Source: CAYOPE01 sp964405805 (GTDB taxonomy: Bacteria; Patescibacteriota; Doudnabacteria; UBA920; O2-02-FULL-48-8). Taken from it: a DNA stretch of 29,856 nt. The position numbers and the translations under genes were made by a program. Below the pieces are notes generated by a model. The model had not been told where the DNA came from. It did not search any database and saw only the letters and a list, made by a program, of their open reading frames with translations. Below, one piece after another: positions 1 through 7,237 of this stretch (positions are counted from its first letter, which is position 1; the number at the start of each line of letters is the position of its first letter). Location: NCBI GenBank assembly GCA_964405805.1, contig CAYOPE010000007.1, positions 1-29,856 of the forward strand. Direction: 5' to 3'.

Positions 1-50
1 TTCCTTCTCTTTGTTTCTTAGTTAACTAAAAACTGGTGGCCGATTTTACC

Positions 51-1697
51 TTAAAAAGTTTTTTGTCCTAAGTGCCATTTTCCTGGTTCCTGTTCTTTGT
101 ACCATTCAGTTGGCATCGCTCGATTCAGGGTGTCATGAGCGTGCCCAACAGCAGGCAAGTATGCTTCTTCTTCTTTTTCCTTTGATCTCTGTTCCCATGC
201 TTCTTTAGCTACTCTTACGTTTGCAAACTGAGCCGCTTTCCAGAATGCAGCAGCTCCAGTGCGACCTTCTTCAGTGGCCTGCTCTTGTCTCTTGGTAACT
301 GCCTTGGTATAACTTCGTCCGACCAGACCTAATGCTGCACCTCCGAGTTCTTTACCGACATGTTTTACTCCATGCACCACAGCTTCCCCACCCACCATTC
401 CTGCTTCTTCAGCCACTAGCAATGCAGCCGCCAAAAATCCACAAAGAATAAAAGTATAAAAGGCACTGTCGTTACCTCCTACTCCACCACTGAGAAATGA
501 CGAGGTTTGATCATTGATAGTTTTGGCGACAATGATCGTTAGACGAATCATAAACAGAGCAACTGGAGCCCAGATAAGGTATTTGATAAATTTACTCCAC
601 CATTCTTCAGCAAAGTGATGAGTGGCTGGTAAAATTCTTGCAGCAAATGCAATCGGTGAAAAAATAATCAAAACATATAAACCAACTAGACGAATGACGA
701 ACATGATAGCTAGCGCTACAAATACAACTGTGCCTACAAGCATAAACAAAACCTTACCAATCCCGTCAACCAATCCTGCTTGCCAGCCGTTAAGAAAAAG
801 AGCATCCAGGCTATTTACTGGATTTGCAACATTAAAGATAGTCTTAAGTATATCTGTACCTAGACCATTGGTATAAAAAATCGCCGCCAAAAAATTCACC
901 ACATTCATGATGGTCAGCGCTATGACTTTACTAAAGTTCACTAGAATTGCCATGAGGACCAGCTCACCTATCAAATGTTTGTAATCATATTCTTCCAGTC
1001 TTAAAATAGCTGCAATCGCAATGACTATCAATCCTAGAATGAAAAACATATTACAAATATCGCGCACCACAGCCCAACCAATATTTACGACATTTGGCAA
1101 AGTATCTACCTTCAATATCGCGCCCACAGACGAGCTAAATATACTTCCAGCTAAAGCAGTTACTGAACCTAAAATCGCCGCAATAACTGAAAGTATCCCA
1201 TTAAGAGCCCATCCAACTGCTGTCGAAACAATTGATGCACCTTGCCTTTCATTCCGAGCTTGATTTGCAGCATCAATCGAAGCCTGTTTTAGAATTCCCT
1301 GAGTACTCGAAGCTATGGCAACCTCAAAAGATTGTGCAGCATAAGTGTACCACTGACTACTAATTCGAATTTGAGCATCAATCGGTACTGGCGCAGCTGC
1401 TAAAACAATGATACAAGTTTGTGAGTTACCGAAAGTATCTTTATACCACGAACTCGGCAAATATACTGTTTTAAAAACTCCTTGGCTCGCTTTGTTCACA
1501 CTCTGCCAGAATTCACCTAAACAATAATCCTTGCTGCTTTGTGCTTGATTCCAGCCTTTGGTATTTAAGCCAGGCCAAATGTCAGGAGTAGTAGGTGGTG
1601 GGGTGGTCGGAGGTACGCCCTGAGCAAAAGCTAACTGCGCCCACAGTAGGTTGGCTAGTAAAATAACTGATGCAATTTTCGTGATTTTGTGTCTCAT
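51..1697 (-). CDS. Polytopic membrane protein, TrbL/VirB6-like
   Basis: The 548-residue product has an N-terminal signal peptide (about residues 1-25), a Pro/Thr-rich stretch after it, and at least six hydrophobic segments between about residues 160 and 430. A charged, Glu/Lys-rich tail of about 100 residues follows and is probably cytoplasmic. A large soluble N-terminal part, clustered membrane spans and a long hydrophilic tail recall the TrbL/VirB6 inner-membrane channel proteins of type IV secretion, which are common in CPR genomes as unnamed membrane proteins. Its ATG overlaps the TGA of the upstream gene (ATGA), so it is probably translationally coupled as the last gene seen of a four-gene operon. 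No ATPase or coupling-protein gene is in the window to support a secretion role. The TrbL/VirB6 label is inference from topology; a polytopic membrane protein is certain. Confidence 0.55.
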   Translation of the reverse strand: MRHKITKIASVILLANLLWAQLAFAQGVPPTTPPPTTPDIWPGLNTKGWNQAQSSKDYCLGEFWQSVNKASQGVFKTVYLPSSWYKDTFGNSQTCIIVLAAAPVPIDAQIRISSQWYTYAAQSFEVAIASSTQGILKQASIDAANQARNERQGASIVSTAVGWALNGILSVIAAILGSVTALAGSIFSSSVGAILKVDTLPNVVNIGWAVVRDICNMFFILGLIVIAIAAILRLEEYDYKHLIGELVLMAILVNFSKVIALTIMNVVNFLAAIFYTNGLGTDILKTIFNVANPVNSLDALFLNGWQAGLVDGIGKVLFMLVGTVVFVALAIMFVIRLVGLYVLIIFSPIAFAARILPATHHFAEEWWSKFIKYLIWAPVALFMIRLTIIVAKTINDQTSSFLSGGVGGNDSAFYTFILCGFLAAALLVAEEAGMVGGEAVVHGVKHVGKELGGAALGLVGRSYTKAVTKRQEQATEEGRTGAAAFWKAAQFANVRVAKEAWEQRSKEKEEEAYLPAVGHAHDTLNRAMPTEWYKEQEPGKWHLGQKTF

Positions 1698-3910
1698 TGT
1701 CCTGGTAATGGCCCTGGGTCAGTTGCTTGTAAATACAAATCTGGACAAGTACCATCTCCGTCTACAGGTCCGCAGCCTTCTGAGGCCCATTCAGGTGTGT
1801 TTGCACCGCCCCCACCGCCATCAATTAAAATTTTATACATATAGCCGTCTGGATAAATTACGCGCTTAACGGAAATCCCATCACAAATATTTTCACCTAC
1901 TGTTTTCTTAAACACTCCCAAACCTTCGTTATTTAGTTCCCAAGCCACACGCTTCGGAATTTCCGCTACTTCACAATCGGTTTGGAATTGTACGCCGGCA
2001 TCGGTCAATGACTGCTTTACAGCCTGCACTATGTCTTGTCTGGATGGATGCTTCTTTAGATCTGGATCAGGAGCTGGTGCGCCTGTACCATCATCCCCCG
2101 GATCAATCGGTGGAGTTGGTGCTTGGACATTGTTTACTGCAGCAAGATTTGGCTTAGAACATTTACCAATTTGAGTTTTTATATCTTTTAGATATTGGAC
2201 CATTTGAGAGGTGTAGTTAATCAAATTCTTCAGTCCCCCTGCTCCATTACCGAATTTATTAAATGCCAAATCTTGGTCATGCTGAATTGACTGAGTCATC
2301 GTACTCATATAGTGAGCATATCTGCCCATGGTAATTTCTAAATTATCCAAAAACTTAGCGTGGTAATTCTGTATCTGGTTGATGATATTATCTATACCAG
2401 AATTGGCAAGACTGATACGGCGACCCCATAAATCAGCATCTGCGGGGTCTTTAAACCTATCTTTCACTACGCCGATGAAATTGGAACTTGTGCTAATTTC
2501 GTCAGAGTGAGTAGTGATGAAGTCCAGGAAGTCAGCAAGAGAGGTAACGCCATTATCGATGGAGGTACAAATTGGAGTAAAGTAAGGAGAGCTTGTGACT
2601 TGGCTAGATTTTTTACAGTTCGGTGGTGTGCCGCCGTGATAACAGGTATCTACGATCGAGTCCAGCTTATCATCGCCATCAGTATCTACGCCGTCAGGAA
2701 TATTGTCGCCGTCCAAATCAATCTGTCGCACAGTAGGACTCGCGCCAATAGTATTTGAACCTCTATCGCCTTTTTCATTAAAGACACCAGATTTTTTATC
2801 GATGTTAAGCTTGGTGAAGATAAAATCACCCAAGAGAGAGCCGATGGTCGTGTAGATACTATCTGAAGCTCCGAAATTATTTTCAAAAATATTTTTAATA
2901 CTACTGGTCGCAAAATCATGAATTAACTGAGAAGGATTCTGAATCACAGACTGAGCCAACCCAGTTTTGTCCACTACCCATGTCCCGCCACTGTTGATAC
3001 AGCCTTCTTCAGTATTGATATTGGTCGGAACTTGAATAGTTGGATCTCCATCAGCTGCATGGGCTTCTGAAACCAACCCGGTATGAACCAAAAAATTAGT
3101 AATGGGAAGCATAGCTCCGCCATTATCTCCGCTTCCTTCATTTGGCGTGCTACCTTCTTCTTCAGGCGGTGTAAATGAGCCAGTGGTATCACAAACATGA
3201 GGAATGACTCCTGCGGGCGTACTACGATCACTTTTCAGTCCTCCACTTTGACCGACTTCCTGTCCTGCTGCTGCATCTGACTGCGCTTTGAGTCGAGCAA
3301 ACTCTGAATAAACATCTTGTCGACTAAAATCCGGTGGACTCGCGAAGTACGCTTGAACTTGCCTAAAGTACTGTTGATCAGTGACAGTTGATGATGGATT
3401 GTAAACAAAATTCGGATTGATGCCACCTCGGTTGTTGTAGAGATTGTCGATTTTTTCTCGTAGTGCCACCATGACTGGTTTTTCTTGACCAGTTTTCGGA
3501 TCTGTGACGGTTGCTCTGCTAGTTATATCAGTAGATAGAATTCCGTAAACCGCGCGCAAGTCAGGGTCAGCGACTTTATCGTAGATATACTGATTCAAAT
3601 AATACCCGGACAAAACTTTCTGATAATACAGATAATTTTTAATGCGATATTTATCTACGACCTTGTCGACAAATTTTTGCAAATATTTGTTGGCGTAATT
3701 TATAGCCAAACGCTCGGCTATACCAAGTCCAATATCTTTAAATACGTCATACCAGTTCGCGATCTGAGTATCAAAAGTCAAATCGCCTACTCCCCAGAAA
3801 GCTTCTGCTGGCTTAGGCGCCAGCAAAAAAGTTCCGATAACAGCAATCTGTCCTGCTATAAAGATGGACATGAGGAGGATGGAAATTTTCCGCTGTTTTT
3901 TTAGTATCAT
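1694..3910 (-). CDS. Secreted protein with thrombospondin type 3-like Ca-binding repeat
   Basis: The 738-residue product starts with a Lys-rich N-terminus and a signal peptide/membrane segment (about residues 10-38, ending near PAEAFWG). Near residues 395-420 there is an Asp-rich stretch (DLDGDNIPDGVDTDGDD) typical of thrombospondin type 3 calcium-binding repeats. A long, mostly helical stretch follows, then a Pro/Asp-rich linker and a C-terminal domain with several Cys. It overlaps its neighbours on both sides by 4 bp (ATGA), so it belongs to one operon with the 303-residue and 548-residue genes. The family is not recognised. An exported or cell-envelope component working with the TrbL-like membrane protein is an inference from the operon. 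Confidence 0.6.
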   Translation of the reverse strand: MILKKQRKISILLMSIFIAGQIAVIGTFLLAPKPAEAFWGVGDLTFDTQIANWYDVFKDIGLGIAERLAINYANKYLQKFVDKVVDKYRIKNYLYYQKVLSGYYLNQYIYDKVADPDLRAVYGILSTDITSRATVTDPKTGQEKPVMVALREKIDNLYNNRGGINPNFVYNPSSTVTDQQYFRQVQAYFASPPDFSRQDVYSEFARLKAQSDAAAGQEVGQSGGLKSDRSTPAGVIPHVCDTTGSFTPPEEEGSTPNEGSGDNGGAMLPITNFLVHTGLVSEAHAADGDPTIQVPTNINTEEGCINSGGTWVVDKTGLAQSVIQNPSQLIHDFATSSIKNIFENNFGASDSIYTTIGSLLGDFIFTKLNIDKKSGVFNEKGDRGSNTIGASPTVRQIDLDGDNIPDGVDTDGDDKLDSIVDTCYHGGTPPNCKKSSQVTSSPYFTPICTSIDNGVTSLADFLDFITTHSDEISTSSNFIGVVKDRFKDPADADLWGRRISLANSGIDNIINQIQNYHAKFLDNLEITMGRYAHYMSTMTQSIQHDQDLAFNKFGNGAGGLKNLINYTSQMVQYLKDIKTQIGKCSKPNLAAVNNVQAPTPPIDPGDDGTGAPAPDPDLKKHPSRQDIVQAVKQSLTDAGVQFQTDCEVAEIPKRVAWELNNEGLGVFKKTVGENICDGISVKRVIYPDGYMYKILIDGGGGGANTPEWASEGCGPVDGDGTCPDLYLQATDPGPLPGQ

Positions 3911-4818
3911 TTGCTTGTTTGCTTCTTAAGAGCTTGCTCTTCGAAATTCAGACGCTGCTGAATGGCCAAAAACTGCTGGAATTTATCGTACCAAATTTCA
4001 CTTTCTTGACTATTGAGATCAGTTGGAGCTGGTACAATCTCAGATAATAGTTGATACAGTGCAATATTGTATTTATGAAATAAAAGTAAATGGTACGGCA
4101 CTGGGATAAGTTTTAGTTTTGCAGACAAATCTCCGGCTGCTGTTTTAACATCATCAAGCTGCGAAGGATCACCGGATTTTATGGTTTGCAGAATACCGGG
4201 CATTCGCTGCTGCGGGAAGTAGTAATCGATCGTCGAGTGAAGATCTGTTGCGTATTTTTTATAATCATCCCCTTCTTCGGTATATACAACTGTGACTTGG
4301 TCATCGTTAACTAACGGTAAATTTATTTTACTGATGTCGTTCGTATCAGCAACAATTTTTTTAATGTCTTGGTCGAATACCAAACTTTCTCCCAAAAAGC
4401 TTTGGTCGCTTGTAACGTCCGCAAAAGTTTTGTGACCTGGCTTGCTCGGATCAAAGCCGCTGGCGACTAACTCACTGTCAGACAATTTATCCCCCACTGT
4501 ATGCGAATTGTGTGGATCAGTATGATAATAATATTCTTGGATGTTTGAAAGCTTGTCTGAATCTGGATCACTATCTGGTTTACAATCAGAATTATCGCAA
4601 ACACTTTTACCAAAGTACTGCTGATACCACCAAGCAGGAATAGGGTTTGGATAAACATTTTCTGCCTGCTTATGCGGCTTAGAATTTCTGAGATAGATAA
4701 AAATTCCAGTTCCTAAACCAAAAATTACGATCAATGATAAGATCGTAATTAACATTCGCATTTTTTTCGATGCGGAAGATCTAGTCAGATGAAAAGTTCC
4801 GTATTGGTTTTTGTTCAT
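3907..4818 (-). CDS. Single-pass membrane protein with Asp-rich Ca-binding-like motif
   Basis: The 303-residue product has a basic N-terminus and one membrane segment (about residues 21-45, RMLITILSLIVIFG...), so most of the chain is probably outside the membrane. Residues about 75-125 hold two Asp-rich stretches (SDPDSDKLSNIQEYYYHTDP and GDKLSDSELVASGFDP) like the calcium-binding loops of thrombospondin type 3/dockerin-like repeats. The rest is helical and ends Lys-rich. Its ATG shares one base with the stop of the upstream gene (TAATG), and its own stop overlaps the next start (ATGA). It is not recognised as a named family. The same calcium-loop style occurs in its operon neighbour, which suggests the two act in one envelope structure. 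Confidence 0.6.
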   Translation of the reverse strand: MNKNQYGTFHLTRSSASKKMRMLITILSLIVIFGLGTGIFIYLRNSKPHKQAENVYPNPIPAWWYQQYFGKSVCDNSDCKPDSDPDSDKLSNIQEYYYHTDPHNSHTVGDKLSDSELVASGFDPSKPGHKTFADVTSDQSFLGESLVFDQDIKKIVADTNDISKINLPLVNDDQVTVVYTEEGDDYKKYATDLHSTIDYYFPQQRMPGILQTIKSGDPSQLDDVKTAAGDLSAKLKLIPVPYHLLLFHKYNIALYQLLSEIVPAPTDLNSQESEIWYDKFQQFLAIQQRLNFEEQALKKQTSK

Positions 4819-5243
4819 TATTGGTCTCTCATGTTAGTGTGAGCTTTGTCGATGACGTATCCTGTCAGTCCTGAAAACTGGCAAGCGGTCTCTGCAGTAA
4901 ACACATAGCAGGAAGCTCTGCTATCTGGATTAAATTTCCCGACGATCACTCCACCTGGTATCGGAGTGTCTTGTTTAAAAGGCTCCTGATCAATCGCCCA
5001 GAAGTAAGCTTTGGTGCCAGTATCTGATTTAGCATTAATGATGATACCTAGGTTATTCGGGCAAGTGCAGTTTACGATAGAGACAATTTTGGCCCCAAAC
5101 GGATCAAAGGCTGAGACTGCAAATGAATCAATCGGTATGATGAAAATAACTATTGCCGATAAAATCAAACACGCCGCCTGGAGTAATAAAACATTGACCA
5201 AGTGGTGAGAAATTTTGTGAACGTGAGACAACTTCACTTTCAT
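4818..5243 (-). CDS. Small membrane-anchored/secreted protein, first gene of operon
   Basis: The 141-residue product has a His/Lys-rich N-terminus, a hydrophobic segment at about residues 17-40 and a small exported domain with four Cys (two as CTC), a pattern compatible with disulfides. No family is recognised. It is the first gene of the operon that runs to position 51. A promoter with -10 at 5360-5365 leaves a 5' leader of about 110 nt. There is no clear Shine-Dalgarno site before the ATG. Its stop shares a base with the next start, so the four genes are probably translated as one coupled set. Confidence 0.5.
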   Translation of the reverse strand: MKVKLSHVHKISHHLVNVLLLQAACLILSAIVIFIIPIDSFAVSAFDPFGAKIVSIVNCTCPNNLGIIINAKSDTGTKAYFWAIDQEPFKQDTPIPGGVIVGKFNPDSRASCYVFTAETACQFSGLTGYVIDKAHTNMRDQ

Positions 5244-5359
5244 TTCATGGATAAAACCAAAGCATGAGCGAAAATCAGGTTCTCTCCTGGCCTGTTTTTC
5301 TCTGTTTTTTGGCTGATTTTTCTTTATTTTTGTTTCAAACGCTATTTAAAACTATTATT

Positions 5360-5388
5360 ATTATAGCATAAAAATAACCTTCTGTCTA
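5360..5388 (-). promoter_or_regulatory. Sigma-70-type promoter for the 5243-51 operon
   Basis: On the minus strand TAGACA (5383-5388) and TATAAT (5360-5365) are separated by exactly 17 bp. The -35 box contains the TAG stop codon of the 320-residue gene. Transcription would start near 5353 and read into the four-gene operon. Confidence 0.65.
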
Positions 5389-6348
5389 GTGTTTCGACTT
5401 CCATTCGTCTGTTTGCATGAAAGCGGCTACCATTTGGTCTTGAGTCATGCCATTTTCACAAGCCCCTACCCAAGAAGCGAAGCCATCAGGATCTGGAGCT
5501 CGGAAGAGCTGCTCCCAATAAATCTCGAATACCATCTGTTCGCAAGCAGTACCAGTAGGCGTAGGATAAGGATAGACTGGAGTTTGGTACTCATACTGGT
5601 ATTCATATTGATACTGATAAGGAGTTGGATATGGATACTGGTATGGGAAGAATGATTGTACAACTTTACGAGCCTGATCTACCGTAGCTTTAAAGTTGTT
5701 GTTTGCAGCATCAGTAGCTTTTTTACGTATCAAGGTTAAATCACTAATCTGCTTAGTAAGCTTCGGAACCCCCTGAACACTTACACGGAAGCTTCCACCA
5801 GAAGTTTTCACTTGTCGGAATAAATCATTTACCTGGCCTGCCAGCCAGCATCGAGTCGATATACCAGGAGTGATCGAATTATTAAAACTTTTTTGAGCAT
5901 TAGCTATAATCGTATGTCTTTGAATCATGATTGGAGAGGCTGCCGTCCAAAAAGTATTTGTGGCTTGATCCACCTGCTGCTCTCTTAAATCCATTGCATT
6001 TTCAACAGTAGTCTTAAATATATTTACGGCATCCTGCTGATAGTTATTTTCTACCTGGGCTTGCCAATTGTTAATTTCCTTTTCCATGTCATCGCGGATC
6101 TTTTTCTTAGCAGCTGCGATCTGTTCAGGTGTCCCATCTGTTTTAACTCGTAGCTTAGCTATAACCTCTGCATCAGTAGTCCCCGACTGTTTCTCGATAG
6201 TGGCTATTTTCTGCACAGCCGTAGGAAGGAAATTAGAAATTTTTGCGCATGCTGCCTGTGCAGGAGGCCCGACAAAAATAAAAGAAGCGACAAATATCAC
6301 TGTTGCCGAAATGAAGATTATTGATTTGTTTTTTATTTTTTGTATCAA
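5386..6348 (-). CDS. Secreted protein with Pro/Tyr-rich linker and DUF4214-like C-terminus
   Basis: The 320-residue product begins with a signal peptide (about residues 1-32, ending PAQAACA). A helical, probably coiled-coil region at about 60-130 follows, then a helical region to about 240. Next come a striking Pro/Tyr/Gln-rich linker (about 236-266, repeats of PYPTP and YQYEYQ) and a C-terminal module of about 50 residues with the pattern IYWEQLFRAPDPDGFASW. That pattern resembles DUF4214, a domain of bacterial surface-layer and secreted proteins. The start is a TTG about 20 nt after the -10 box of a strong promoter, with no Shine-Dalgarno site. It is probably a monocistronic gene for a cell-surface or secreted protein; its substrate or partner is unknown. 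Confidence 0.6.
   Translation of the reverse strand: MIQKIKNKSIIFISATVIFVASFIFVGPPAQAACAKISNFLPTAVQKIATIEKQSGTTDAEVIAKLRVKTDGTPEQIAAAKKKIRDDMEKEINNWQAQVENNYQQDAVNIFKTTVENAMDLREQQVDQATNTFWTAASPIMIQRHTIIANAQKSFNNSITPGISTRCWLAGQVNDLFRQVKTSGGSFRVSVQGVPKLTKQISDLTLIRKKATDAANNNFKATVDQARKVVQSFFPYQYPYPTPYQYQYEYQYEYQTPVYPYPTPTGTACEQMVFEIYWEQLFRAPDPDGFASWVGACENGMTQDQMVAAFMQTDEWKSKH
5571..5645 (-). repeat. Low-complexity coding repeat for Pro/Tyr/Gln linker
   Basis: The codons for Tyr, Gln, Pro, Thr and Glu alternate here in short imperfect repeats (tactggtattcatattg-like units on the plus strand). They encode the extended linker in front of the DUF4214-like module. A similar linker is encoded in the Ig-like surface protein near 21905-22025. 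Confidence 0.6.
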
Positions 6349-6368
6349 GACAAACTTATTGTATCTAT

Positions 6369-6397
6369 ATTATATCACAAAACGCTATCTTTGTCTA
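6369..6397 (-). promoter_or_regulatory. Sigma-70-type promoter for the DUF4214-like gene
   Basis: On the minus strand TAGACA (6392-6397) and TATAAT (6369-6374) are 17 bp apart. The TAG of the -35 box is the stop codon of rsmA. Predicted transcription starts near 6362, leaving a leader of about 14 nt before the TTG start. Confidence 0.65.
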
Positions 6398-7237
6398 GAC
6401 AAAAACTTTATAAATCCTGACCCAATCCTCGATCGATAAATCTTGGGGTCTGAGCATGGGATTAACCCCAGCTTTCTCTAAAACCGCAGGATCTTTGATT
6501 GTATTTTTGATCTGCTTTCGTTTTCCAGCAAATGCTTGTTTAAGAATGCTAAAAAATAATTTTTTGTCTTTTATTTGCGGATATTTATCCTTCGGAGTGA
6601 TTTTCAAAACAACTGAATCAACTTCCGGCACAGGCCAAAAACTGGTTTTGGGGATGATTAAAATTTTTTTCTTCGCCCCAAAACCATCCCGGACTTGATC
6701 CGGGATCTCAACTGAGGCAATCTCGACATCTGCGTAAATCTGAACAGAGATACCGAGCAAGGATAATTCGCCAGGCTTAGCCACCACGCGCTCCCCCACT
6801 TCTTTCTGAACCATGAGGATCATGAGCTTGGGTTTATTTTTTTGTTCCAGAAAATACTGAAACAATTTCGAAGTCAGATAATACGGAATGTTTGCCACGA
6901 CTTTGTATGAACCTTGGATATGCTCGTCGAGATGGAATCGCAAGATATCTTGATGCACTATGTGCAATCCCGAACTTGTTTCGGGATCTTTACTTTTAGA
7001 CCCTGAAACGAGTTCAGGGTTGCGTTGCAGCAAATTCACGAGATTCAGGTCTTTCTCAACTGCAATCACTTTACCTGCTCTTGCCAAAAGTTCTTTGGTC
7101 AGCACGCCAGTCCCCGGCCCCACTTCTAAAACTACATCTGAGGATTTCAAATCCGCAATTGCGATAATTTCCACAAGCACTTCTTCATCTTGCAAAAAAT
7201 TCTGCCCAAGATGTTTTTTTGGTTTAATGTGATTCAT
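6395..7237 (-). CDS. rsmA: 16S rRNA (adenine1518-N6/adenine1519-N6)-dimethyltransferase
   Basis: The product is RsmA/KsgA, which uses S-adenosylmethionine to dimethylate two adjacent adenines in the 3' hairpin of 16S rRNA late in 30S assembly. The 280 residues show the N-terminal KKHLGQNFL motif, SAM motif I (VLEVGPGTGVLTKEL, about 36-50), the acidic residue of motif II (E61) and the catalytic NIPYYLTSKL motif (about 116-125). The C-terminal domain keeps PVPEVDSVVLKI and AFAGKRKQIKN. Two palindromic repeats lie inside the gene in frame: one adds about 19 residues (about 73-91, NPELVSGS...DPETSSGL) after motif II, the other adds IPDQVRDG near 178-185. The start overlaps the end of the helicase gene by 14 bp, so the two are probably co-transcribed. 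Confidence 0.95.
   Translation of the reverse strand: MNHIKPKKHLGQNFLQDEEVLVEIIAIADLKSSDVVLEVGPGTGVLTKELLARAGKVIAVEKDLNLVNLLQRNPELVSGSKSKDPETSSGLHIVHQDILRFHLDEHIQGSYKVVANIPYYLTSKLFQYFLEQKNKPKLMILMVQKEVGERVVAKPGELSLLGISVQIYADVEIASVEIPDQVRDGFGAKKKILIIPKTSFWPVPEVDSVVLKITPKDKYPQIKDKKLFFSILKQAFAGKRKQIKNTIKDPAVLEKAGVNPMLRPQDLSIEDWVRIYKVFV
6684..6708. repeat. Short palindromic repeat inside rsmA
   Basis: The sequence atcccggacttgatccggga can fold as a hairpin (TCCCGGA/TCCGGGA) and is read in frame as IPDQVRDG. It belongs to the same GATCCCGGA/CCTGAA class of palindromes found elsewhere in the window. Confidence 0.7.
6966..7023. repeat. Two-hairpin palindromic repeat inside rsmA
   Basis: Two adjacent palindromes, atcccgaacttgtttcggga (from 6967) and ccctgaaacgagttcaggg (7000-7018), are separated by about 12 bp. 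They are read in frame as NPELVSGS and DPETSSGL. The same two-hairpin composite occurs in the helicase gene at 7811-7862. Confidence 0.85.
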
